From the IMG/VR virus record IMGVR_UViG_3300035661_000365, positions 1 to 21,018 of that record: 21,018 nt of DNA, one strand, 5' to 3'. Under the pieces are notes generated by a model that was given only the letters and a program-made list of their open reading frames with translations, did no database searches and had not been told where the DNA came from. This DNA is from a virus. Of this stretch, positions 14,196 to 20,993 are shown one piece after another; positions within the stretch are counted from its first letter, which is position 1, and each line of letters starts with the position of its first letter. Position numbers and translations under genes: made by a program.

Positions 14196-14235
14196 TTGGT
14201 TACAATCCGATCATATAGTTAATCATTGTAACCAA
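14196..14235. repeat. 11-bp perfect inverted repeat after copy 3
   Basis: TTGGTTACAAT (14196-14206) and ATTGTAACCAA (14225-14235) are exact complements with an 18-base loop, starting three bases past the stop of the gene ending at 14239. With the hairpin at 14163-14191 it forms a tandem stem-loop region, possibly a terminator or RNA-stability element; no U-run follows. Confidence 0.7.
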
Positions 14236-14238
14236 AAC

Positions 14239-15144
14239 TTATCGTCCGTAAACTCGGCCACCAACAATTTGTGTTTTTATGGCAACTAATGCAGCACTAG
14301 TTTTGTTGATTTCTGATTGAGATGGAGCACTATCAGATGAACTCTTAGTAATCTCAAGGAAAGTATCTTCTAACGCTGAGAATAATTTTCTAAACTGTTC
14401 AAAATCTTTAGATAGTTTTGCATCGTCTGACACTGAATTAGTATTTTCCGTAGAAGGTGATGGTACAGTAGTTTTACCCGTAGCTTTAGTATTCAATATT
14501 TCAACTATGATATTAAATAATTTTTTTACCATCTTTTTTGGCATATCTGCTGGTATAACATCTGATTCTCTATATTCAACACCCGAATGATGAATTTTGT
14601 GGTCGTAAGTCGTTTGTAATTTTGGATCAGTAAGAGTCTTGAAGAATTTAGGATTAGACATATCAAAAAGTTTATAATGCTCTATCTTTTTATCATTTGA
14701 GTCATCATCCAAGAACACTATACCATATTCCTCATTATTCCACTTTTGAATAATTCTTATAGTTCCATAACTTCTATCAAAATATGTAAAAATTCTTCTT
14801 AATTCGCTTTTATCGATTAATTTAATATTGCCATAATATACATCTAATAACCCAGTATTTTCCCTCTTAATCTTCACATCGTCTATACCACGATTGTAGA
14901 TAAATACATCATTCTTATTATCATTTGAATTTGATGTAGGGTAATCATTATTAGTCATACCATCAAATGTTAGCAACTTTGGATCAAACTTTCTTTGAGT
15001 GATACGTTCACACAATTCAGCAACCTTTGGGTCGTTTCGTAACATCATTAATAATGATTTAACGCTCCCATCATTTGTGACAGTTGCTTCTGTAAGATTA
15101 GCTGCACTATTGGCTGAAGATAAGAATTCTTTAAATGTTTTCAT
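14239..15144 (-). CDS. Putative internal head protein with capsid-targeting N-terminus (copy 3)
   Basis: This 301-residue protein opens MKTFKEFLSSANSAANLTEA; LTE at 17-19 followed by Ala is an exact (L/I)-x-Glu site, so a 19-residue propeptide is predicted. The body is mixed alpha/beta with many charged residues, a Ser/Thr/Asn-rich linker at about 218-240 (TTVPSPSTENTNSVS), and a helical end. No family or catalytic motif is recognised. AGGA eight bases before the ATG supports the start. A T4-type late box, TATAAATA, lies 37 bases upstream, which suits a head protein made late. The tRNA genes lie immediately before it, so tRNA transcripts could also continue into it. Confidence 0.7.
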   Translation of the reverse strand: MKTFKEFLSSANSAANLTEATVTNDGSVKSLLMMLRNDPKVAELCERITQRKFDPKLLTFDGMTNNDYPTSNSNDNKNDVFIYNRGIDDVKIKRENTGLLDVYYGNIKLIDKSELRRIFTYFDRSYGTIRIIQKWNNEEYGIVFLDDDSNDKKIEHYKLFDMSNPKFFKTLTDPKLQTTYDHKIHHSGVEYRESDVIPADMPKKMVKKLFNIIVEILNTKATGKTTVPSPSTENTNSVSDDAKLSKDFEQFRKLFSALEDTFLEITKSSSDSAPSQSEINKTSAALVAIKTQIVGGRVYGR

Positions 15145-15180
15145 TCTGTATTTCCTACATTTTATAGATTAATAACATTA

Positions 15181-15188
15181 TATTTATA
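15181..15188 (-). promoter_or_regulatory. T4-type late promoter before copy 3
   Basis: TATAAATA on the minus strand, 37 bases upstream of the ATG at 15144 and directly next to the 3' end of the tRNA gene. T4 late promoters consist only of this -10 octamer, read by gp55-polymerase with gp33 and the clamp. Confidence 0.65.
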
Positions 15189-15263
15189 TGGTGGGACTGC
15201 AGGGAATCGAACCCCGATTAAACGATTATGAGTCGCCTATTCTAACCATTGAATTACAGTCCC
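15189..15263 (-). tRNA. tRNA with CAT anticodon (Met, or Ile2 if modified)
   Basis: On the minus strand GGGACTG pairs exactly with CAGTCCC, followed by discriminator A and an encoded CCA. The D stem is ATTC/GAAT, the anticodon stem GGCGA/TCGTT has two G-U pairs, the loop CTCATAA places CAT at 34-36, and the T arm is CGGGG TTCGATT CCCTG. The variable loop is four bases by my folding. G1-C72 argues against an initiator. Elongator Met is most likely; an Ile tRNA with lysidine cannot be excluded from sequence. Confidence 0.9.
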
Positions 15264-15269
15264 GTTATT

Positions 15270-15347
15270 TGGTGCCCACAGCACGACTCGAACGTGCAAC
15301 CGACGGTGTAGAAGACCGTAGCTCTCTTCCAATTGAGCTATGTGGGC
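15270..15347 (-). tRNA. tRNA-Arg (TCT)
   Basis: On the minus strand GCCCACA pairs exactly with TGTGGGC, followed by A and encoded CCA. The D stem is GCTC/GAGC, the anticodon stem ACGGT/ACCGT, the loop CTTCTAC with TCT at 34-36, and the T arm GCACG TTCGAGT CGTGC. It reads AGA, a codon favoured by AT-rich phages and rarer in many Gram-negative hosts. Six bases separate it from the second tRNA, so they are made as one precursor. Confidence 0.93.
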
Positions 15348-15370
15348 GATTGTATTATACAACATCAACT

Positions 15371-15378
15371 TATTTATA
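15371..15378 (-). promoter_or_regulatory. T4-type late promoter before the tRNA pair
   Basis: TATAAATA on the minus strand, 23 bases before the 5' end of tRNA-Arg. With the sigma70 promoter just upstream it would allow tRNA expression both early and late. Confidence 0.55.
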
Positions 15379-15404
15379 ACTATATTGTTTGAGTTGTTAG
15401 ATAT

Positions 15405-15433
15405 ATTATATCAAACAGAAGTGTACTTGTAAA
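15405..15433 (-). promoter_or_regulatory. T4-early-like promoter for the tRNA genes
   Basis: TTTACA (15433-15428) and TATAAT (15410-15405) on the minus strand, 17 bases apart, extended -10 (TGATATAAT). It is the first promoter after the gene ending at 15452. Confidence 0.85.
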
Positions 15434-15451
15434 TGGTTTAATGAAAATAAA

Positions 15452-16732
15452 TCACATAATACCATTAAATTTTACAGAAAGGTTATAAAAATGACCTAAC
15501 TTATGTTCAACACCAGACTTATTAGTGCGTACGGAGAACATCATCTTAAGCTTTTCTGACCCGGCAATGAGTTCAATGAAAAAATCCTGTTTTGATGTTG
15601 GTGATTTAGTTGCAGAAATGGCTTTAACCTTTGGCAAAAATACTGATATATCATCATCATCAGTTACAATTTCATACGTGCTATTATATGCTTTAACCAC
15701 CACCAATGGAACATCACTTTCACCTAATATTGCAGTTCTAATCCAATTGATTGTTTTTTTATAATCTGATTTAAACATATCGCACAAATATGTCCTAACA
15801 ATATCTAAACCGGTATCATATAATTTATCATACATTGTGGGATTATTAGTTTCCAGATTATCTAAGATTTTAAGTGTATTACGTCTATCAGATGAATCAT
15901 ACGTTGTAGCACCACCAATATTAGGAATTTTTGAATAAACACCAGTATACATCAATAATCTTAATTTATTATTACTAATCCCAAATGATGTTAAAATTGG
16001 ATTAACATAGGTATTAAGTTTAGGTTCTAATGATGTTTCTGTACCAGCCTTAAGTGATACTCCAACAATTCCACCAGTTTGGTATACAATAAAGATATCA
16101 CCTTTATGACTTGATGGAATTCCAAATGGTTTTTTTCTATATGCCCATATTACCTGTTTAATTTTAGATTTTTTATCTTCATCATATAGATACTTTAATA
16201 CACCCATGGCATTATTCATTTTTTCTTTGAATTTAGATGATTGACTAAATTTAGAAATAAAATCAATAGCAGCTTTTTTATCATTATCTACATATACATC
16301 TAAAGCATCGTGATTGACTGTCATCAAAAAAGAATAAAAGTCATCTACTGATTTTGGATGATATTTCATCGTAAATGCAATCACTGGTGATAGTTCAGTG
16401 ATTGTTGAATTTAGCGTTGTTTCACTCATACCGCCACGAATAGGTTTGAACATAATAATAGTCTTGATAGTATTATTACCTTGGATGATAAGCACTGGTA
16501 TAGATCCAGATAAAGAACTTATCTTTTCTTCAGTGAAAGTAATTCCATTATTGGATAACTCTTTTTTGATTTGAGTAGATGTACCAGGACGATCATTGGA
16601 TTTTACAACAAGAACTAATCTTTTTGAATTCGATTGCTTGTCAGAAACTTCATAAGAATATTTTGCCAATATTTTAGCAATATCAGACTTGATGATTTCC
16701 TTTTCAAAAATAGTATGTAAAAACGTCTTCAT
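15452..16732 (-). CDS. Putative capsid-targeted protein with nuclease-like domain (copy 4)
   Basis: This 426-residue protein begins MKTFLHTIFEK; IFE at 8-10 fits the (L/I)-x-Glu prohead-protease rule, so a ten-residue propeptide is predicted. The central part has a PD-(D/E)XK-like pattern: an acidic helix near Glu113 (TITELSPVIAF), Asp212 in KGDIFIVYQTGG, and Ser226-Leu-Lys228 in IVGVSLKAG, followed by LNTYVNPIL. The remainder is Lys-rich and has no other motif I recognise. If the pattern is a true active site, this would be a nuclease packaged in the head and injected with the DNA, which could attack host DNA or plasmids. AGGA eight bases upstream supports the start. It follows PhoH by 37 bases. 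Both packaging and nuclease activity are inferences. Confidence 0.65.
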   Translation of the reverse strand: MKTFLHTIFEKEIIKSDIAKILAKYSYEVSDKQSNSKRLVLVVKSNDRPGTSTQIKKELSNNGITFTEEKISSLSGSIPVLIIQGNNTIKTIIMFKPIRGGMSETTLNSTITELSPVIAFTMKYHPKSVDDFYSFLMTVNHDALDVYVDNDKKAAIDFISKFSQSSKFKEKMNNAMGVLKYLYDEDKKSKIKQVIWAYRKKPFGIPSSHKGDIFIVYQTGGIVGVSLKAGTETSLEPKLNTYVNPILTSFGISNNKLRLLMYTGVYSKIPNIGGATTYDSSDRRNTLKILDNLETNNPTMYDKLYDTGLDIVRTYLCDMFKSDYKKTINWIRTAILGESDVPLVVVKAYNSTYEIVTDDDDISVFLPKVKAISATKSPTSKQDFFIELIAGSEKLKMMFSVRTNKSGVEHKLGHFYNLSVKFNGIM

Positions 16733-16769
16733 TGTAAAATCCTGTATATGTGTACGCTATATATTGTAT

Positions 16770-18131
16770 TTAACCACCTAAACGGATTACAGCTTCGTTA
16801 GCCAATTCACTACGTACGGTTTCTTTAAGGTTTACATAACTAAATTTAGACCAGTCAATAAATGCGTTAATTGTATGGGTAAAACCATTTGAGCTTGCAC
16901 TTAAAAATGCAGAATCAATTTGTGAAACGTTACCAAGCATAACAATCTTTGTGCCTTCACCAGCTCGGGTTAAAATAAGTTTCATTTGGGTATTTGTTAG
17001 GTTTTGAGTTTCATCAATAATAATATATGTATTCTTGATGCTACGACCACGTAAAAATGCTGGTGTTTCTATTTCAATACGTTCTAAAATCTGTTCAGGA
17101 ATTGGTGTTGGTTTAGAACCCTTTTCTCTTGCACCTGTTTCTTTTGTTAAAGATTTTAGATTATCAAATAGTGGACCCATGTAGCCTTCTATTTTCTCAA
17201 TCTTTGTTCCAGGTAAAAACCCAACTTCTTCTGAACCCGCAGCTGCACCAACTTCTTTAACGAACATGATTGATTCATAATCACGATTTGTAAATACAGA
17301 TTCTAATGCGGATGCAACAGCAACCAATGTTTTACCACAACCTGCAGCTCCTGAGATTGCCACTAATTGTTTTGATGTATCAGTCAATGCATTCAGTGCG
17401 ATGTTCTGTTCAACATTCTTTGCTCTAATATTCCATATAGTATTTTTACCATTGTAATAATTATTAAATGGTTTTAATTCACAATAATCATCATAGCAAT
17501 CCAGAACACAATATGCGACATCAGTATCATCTACAACAATAATCATATTGTCTCTTAGTGATGATTCTGGTTGAATTTTAATAGCATCTACATTTGAATG
17601 ATATGATTGGACTAAAATATCAATTGTTGATTGCGATAGATTTAGTTCACTTGTGTATCTAATACCATGACCAATAATAGATTTATCAGAGATGTCTACA
17701 TTATCTGCTCTATAGTCTTCTACTTCTATTAATAATGATTTTGCCTTTACCCGCATATTAATATCACGGGATACTAAAATGACTTCATTATGTGGATATA
17801 ATTTTTCTAATGCTAATGTTTCCTCAATGATAATATTATCATTTGATGGATTTACTGGAATACTTGCTTTTAATTCATGAGTTGTGAATGTTAAAATACC
17901 ACCATTTGTATTAATAGCATACTTGTTAAATGCAATTTCATTTTGCATTACATTTTCTAATTGACGGGTTGCTTCACGAGCCTGTCGAGCTAAATCAGTA
18001 TAACCTTTTTTATGATTATCCAATTCATCTAATACAATAAAAGGAATATGTATTGTATGTTCATTGAATTTTAGAATGGCAAGAGGATCAGATAGCAATA
18101 CGTTAGTATCGAGGACATAAATTTTAGACAT
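16770..18131 (-). CDS. phoH: PIN-PhoH family RNA-acting ATPase
   Basis: This 453-residue protein has an N-terminal PIN nuclease domain (about 1-140; Asp8 in YVLDTNVLL, Glu36 in VLDELDNHK, Asp123 in SRDINMR) joined to a PhoH ATPase (about 240-453) with Walker A GAAGCGKT (261-268), Walker B TYIIIDETQN (368-377), and the family GFLPGTKIEKIEGYMGP segment. The length matches bacterial PIN-PhoH proteins, some of which are RNA-cleaving helicases; phages often encode PhoH alone, and its phage role is unsettled. The ATG at 18131 has GGGA about 11 bases upstream. A strong terminator lies 100 bases upstream, so it starts a new transcript, though the promoter is not clear: TTAAATAC 40-47 bases before the ATG resembles a degenerate late box. 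Confidence 0.93.
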   Translation of the reverse strand: MSKIYVLDTNVLLSDPLAILKFNEHTIHIPFIVLDELDNHKKGYTDLARQAREATRQLENVMQNEIAFNKYAINTNGGILTFTTHELKASIPVNPSNDNIIIEETLALEKLYPHNEVILVSRDINMRVKAKSLLIEVEDYRADNVDISDKSIIGHGIRYTSELNLSQSTIDILVQSYHSNVDAIKIQPESSLRDNMIIVVDDTDVAYCVLDCYDDYCELKPFNNYYNGKNTIWNIRAKNVEQNIALNALTDTSKQLVAISGAAGCGKTLVAVASALESVFTNRDYESIMFVKEVGAAAGSEEVGFLPGTKIEKIEGYMGPLFDNLKSLTKETGAREKGSKPTPIPEQILERIEIETPAFLRGRSIKNTYIIIDETQNLTNTQMKLILTRAGEGTKIVMLGNVSQIDSAFLSASSNGFTHTINAFIDWSKFSYVNLKETVRSELANEAVIRLGG

Positions 18132-18230
18132 TAGATATGAGTCCCATAGTGTTTGTAATTAAGATAGCCATAGTATTTAATGTCGTGTCTGGCTAATTTG
18201 AAACGGGATATATTTTGTGGAGATGAATTA

Positions 18231-18267
18231 AAAAAAGGGTATACTATTTTTATATAATATACCCTTT
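18231..18267 (-). terminator. Intrinsic terminator
   Basis: On the minus strand AAAGGGTATA pairs with TATACCCTTT and is followed directly by a T-run (TTTTTTT, the A-run at 18230-18236 on the plus strand). It lies six bases after the stop of the 60-residue gene and separates it from PhoH. Confidence 0.9.
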
Positions 18268-18273
18268 ATGTGA

Positions 18274-18456
18274 TTATGCTTTTGGTGCTTTATCAGCTTC
18301 AACCAATTCAGATTTAGCAGCTGTAACAACTTTCTTTAATTCATTCAATGCATCACGCATACGTTTAGATGCTGCTTTTGTTGGTTTAGCTGCATATGCT
18401 GCTTTTTCTGTCAAGAATGCTTGTGCTAATTCTGCTGCTTTGTTTACATTTTCCAT
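18274..18456 (-). CDS. Ala/Lys-rich small helical protein
   Basis: This 60-residue protein begins MENVNKAAELAQAFLTEK and is almost wholly helix-forming, with Ala and Lys repeats (AAYAAKPTKAASKRM, ALNELKKVVTAAK). It looks like a small DNA-binding or head-core type protein, but no family is recognised. An LTE at 15-17 resembles a prohead-protease site, although the MK(S/T)F start is missing, so I do not place it in the head-protein family. AAGGAAA precedes the ATG and a strong terminator follows, so it may be made abundantly as a short message. Confidence 0.65.
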   Translation of the reverse strand: MENVNKAAELAQAFLTEKAAYAAKPTKAASKRMRDALNELKKVVTAAKSELVEADKAPKA

Positions 18457-18523
18457 TTTATCGTTTCCTTATATTAAAAATAGTTTGTTGTCTTTCCAAC
18501 TGTCTTTTATAAACCTATTATAT

Positions 18524-18946
18524 TTAATTAGCCATTAGCCCATCTAATGTAGTTTTATTTACATTACCTTTAATGGTGCCATCCATTAAATTCATTTTAA
18601 TCAAAAATTCCGCAATCGCATTACCTTTTTCAATTGTGTCTGATACAATAAGAGTACCCATACTATAATCAGCCCAGTGTCTCACATCTGAAAGGAATGA
18701 TTTTTTAGCAGGGCCAGGAATTACTTTACGTGTAAATTCACCGTCATCTGTAATATCTTCAAAATTTTCTGTTGGAAATACTGGACTAGAACCTTTAAGT
18801 GGTTTAGTATCCGTTGCACCAATAATAACTAATGATACACTAGGAAAATCTTTTGCTGATTTAATAGACTTAAATTCAGTTGTTGTGATTACATCAACTA
18901 GCGTTAATCTTTTTGATTCTCTTAAAAATGTAAGAAATGATTTCAT
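18524..18946 (-). CDS. Putative internal head protein with capsid-targeting N-terminus (copy 5)
   Basis: This 140-residue protein begins MKSFLTFLRES, with LRE at 8-10 as the predicted prohead-protease site. The body is mixed alpha/beta (LVDVITTTEF, VSLVIIGATD, TLIVSDTIEKGNAIAEFL) with no recognised domain, and it shares only the N-terminus with the other four members. AAAGGT eight bases before the ATG supports the start. The upstream 306 bases hold no clear gene; ATTAAATA about 36-43 bases before the ATG is one step from the TATAAATA late box. Confidence 0.68.
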   Translation of the reverse strand: MKSFLTFLRESKRLTLVDVITTTEFKSIKSAKDFPSVSLVIIGATDTKPLKGSSPVFPTENFEDITDDGEFTRKVIPGPAKKSFLSDVRHWADYSMGTLIVSDTIEKGNAIAEFLIKMNLMDGTIKGNVNKTTLDGLMAN

Positions 18947-19252
18947 TATATACCTTTGTGTAGTTAATTCATATTAATAATATTTAATATGGTACGGTTC
19001 GTTATTGACCAGATAACACTTTGGATTTCTCCTTTTCTGCTTTTGTTATCACCGAAAGTTTAGCAAAGCAGTATTAGAAAGTTATCAATACAACCAACAA
19101 AAGACAAACAACAACCAACAAAGCTAAAAAACAGAACACCATACAAACAACAATGAGATTAATTATTCAATGTTAAACTGTTCAACAAAAAGCCAGATTG
19201 TATGTCCATTATATGGACTACTGTAGATAACTTCCTAATAAGTCAAAATGCA
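18947..19252 (-). other. Non-coding 306-base spacer with a strongly strand-biased tract
   Basis: No convincing gene is present. On the plus strand 19085-19150 is almost only A and C, so the minus-strand RNA would be G/U-rich. Inside is an ATG frame at 19142-19074 coding a 22-residue wholly hydrophobic peptide (MVFCFLALLVVV...), without a ribosome-binding site. Near 19029-19036 there is AAAAGGAG followed nine bases later by a five-codon GTG frame (19019-19002); this leader resembles that of the gene at 4432 (AAATCCAAA after the Shine-Dalgarno), so a lost gene start is possible. A short hairpin (GTCCAT/ATGGAC, 19204-19218) lies 34 bases after the stop of the gene ending at 19253. Confidence 0.6.
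19091..19122. repeat. 11-bp direct repeat in the spacer
   Basis: CAACCAACAAA occurs at 19091-19101 and again at 19112-19122 on the plus strand, ten bases apart, within the A/C-rich tract. Confidence 0.6.
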
Positions 19253-19852
19253 TTAAATTTGATTCAATTCTTTTAAGGAATCAACCAATTCATCAGATAA
19301 ATCAATTGTCTTTGAAGAATTGATAAATGCTAATTCATCTTGCAATGCAGTTAAAGCAAATTTACATTCTTTTTGTTTTTGTTTGACAAAATCCAATGTT
19401 GATTCTGACATAGTGACAATATTAAATGTTTGCATAACATTTGCGTTAGCATTTGAATTACCATCAAACATCATTTGTTTAAAGATGACCGTACGAGAAA
19501 GTTCCAAGTTTAACATTTGAGATGTCAAAACACGATTCGTTGATAAGCTATTGTACATAGCCATATTCACTTTTGCTTCTTCAATACTCAAAAGTAAATC
19601 ATTTACACCATGTTCTGTATTAAAATCAGAGATTAGAGCGCGTAATGCAAACCGCACTTCGTGAATACGCTCCATTTCCTCAATAAGAGAAACAATCTTA
19701 AGATTGGTATCTGTAATTAAAACACCAAGATCTTGCATCGGTGAATAATTAGTAGTACCACCGGCCAATAATTGTAATTGGCGCTGGGTATCCACTGCTA
19801 ATGCAGCTAATTCTTTTTCCATTACGGAAACTTTACGTGCTGTTAATTTCAT
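19253..19852 (-). CDS. Helical coiled-coil protein after uvsX
   Basis: This protein of about 199 residues begins MKLTARKVSVMEKEL and is mostly alpha-helix with heptad-like Leu/Ile spacing (LNLELSRTVIF, LTALQDELAFI) and an Asn-rich bend (GNSNANANV, near 134-142). No family or catalytic motif is recognised. The frame extends to 19864, but the ATG at 19852 has GGAG seven bases upstream and is preferred. It follows uvsX by about 30 bases and probably shares its transcript; in T4 the gene after uvsX is 40, which this does not obviously resemble. Confidence 0.7.
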   Translation of the reverse strand: MKLTARKVSVMEKELAALAVDTQRQLQLLAGGTTNYSPMQDLGVLITDTNLKIVSLIEEMERIHEVRFALRALISDFNTEHGVNDLLLSIEEAKVNMAMYNSLSTNRVLTSQMLNLELSRTVIFKQMMFDGNSNANANVMQTFNIVTMSESTLDFVKQKQKECKFALTALQDELAFINSSKTIDLSDELVDSLKELNQI

Positions 19853-19882
19853 TGTTTTCTCCAAATTTATTATATGTATTTG

Positions 19883-20953
19883 TTAAATGTCGTTAATGTC
19901 AAACATTTCTACAAGTGTTTGTTTGTCATCATTTGCTAAACAGTATTCATCACGAATATATCGTTTGAATTTTTCTGAGCGCATGATTGGCACAAGGTAT
20001 TCTGGCGTCTGAATGTCTTTCATTCTAAACTTTTTACCATCATACAACAATTCACCAGTTTCAGTATCAACTAATTGATAATAACCATTACTTGGTTTAA
20101 TAATCAATCCAGCATCTACAGCTAAATCAACAATACCAGAAAACTGGTCAAAACCACCATCAAAACGCAATAGCATTGATAGTTTTGCTTTTTCTCTAAT
20201 GAATCGTGATTTCATAATTGAAATATTGATATTAAATCCGGCTAAATCAGTACCATCTTTTTCTTGACTCTTACTGAAGAACATTACTAAATTTGCAACA
20301 AGTTTAACTGCAGTACCACCACCTAGAACCTTTTTAGGGAATAGCCCTTGCTCATCATAAGCATGGGCAATCCAATAACTGTAAATTCCTTTGTTTGTAA
20401 AATGTGGTAAAACAATCCGGAACATTGACCGAATGGCTTTTGCTCGTGACATATCAGCAACAGCTTTTTCATTCTCAGCATCTTCTACTTCTTTCTTAGA
20501 TGCAAGAAGACCTAATGAATCAACCAAAACAAACACCTTGTCTTTTGATGACACTGCTTCAAATCGTTGAACCAGATCAAACTTCAATTGTTCTACATGG
20601 TAGACTGGAATATGAATGATACGATTTACATCGATTCCCATTGCTCGCATTGATGCTGCAGGTAATCCACCTTCAGAATCATAGAATAGTACTACACCTT
20701 CTTTGAACTTATCCAAGAATGCCTTTGCAGATACTAGACCCAATAAAGATTTACCTGTACCAGATTCACCAGTAGCAATAGTAATCCCTGGAGCAAGACC
20801 ACCTTTAATACTACCAGATAATGCAATATTAAATGTAGGTAATGGAGTGGTGACAAGTTGATCATCTGTTCTGGTATAAAAATCAGAATCGGTTAATACT
20901 GCTTCATCAACACCTTTAGCAGATGACTCAATCAATCGTTTTAATAGACTCAT
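19883..20953 (-). CDS. uvsX: UvsX recombinase (RecA-like)
   Basis: This is the strand-exchange protein that drives recombination-dependent replication and repair, acting with UvsY and gp32. At 356 residues it is a little shorter than T4 UvsX (about 390). Features: N-terminal helical part, Walker A GESGTGKS (62-69), catalytic Glu94 in FYDSEGG, Walker B VFVLVDSLG with Asp145, a loop with KVLGGGTAVKL for DNA contact, and an acidic C-terminus (VEMFDINDI). AAAAGGAAC supports the ATG. A -10 box and half a -35 box lie at the right window edge. T4-like genomes rely on this protein for late replication initiation. Confidence 0.95.
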   Translation of the reverse strand: MSLLKRLIESSAKGVDEAVLTDSDFYTRTDDQLVTTPLPTFNIALSGSIKGGLAPGITIATGESGTGKSLLGLVSAKAFLDKFKEGVVLFYDSEGGLPAASMRAMGIDVNRIIHIPVYHVEQLKFDLVQRFEAVSSKDKVFVLVDSLGLLASKKEVEDAENEKAVADMSRAKAIRSMFRIVLPHFTNKGIYSYWIAHAYDEQGLFPKKVLGGGTAVKLVANLVMFFSKSQEKDGTDLAGFNINISIMKSRFIREKAKLSMLLRFDGGFDQFSGIVDLAVDAGLIIKPSNGYYQLVDTETGELLYDGKKFRMKDIQTPEYLVPIMRSEKFKRYIRDEYCLANDDKQTLVEMFDINDI

Positions 20954-20993
20954 ACGGCACTGTTCCTTTTATATTAATTGAATTTATATGTAT

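Noticed and set aside
15188-15379. Plus-strand open frame of 63 codons
   Set aside because: It runs across two well-folded minus-strand tRNA genes and is their antisense shadow.
18124-18171. 15-codon leader frame overlapping the PhoH start
   Set aside because: No ribosome-binding site precedes its ATG and the frame is too short to separate from chance.
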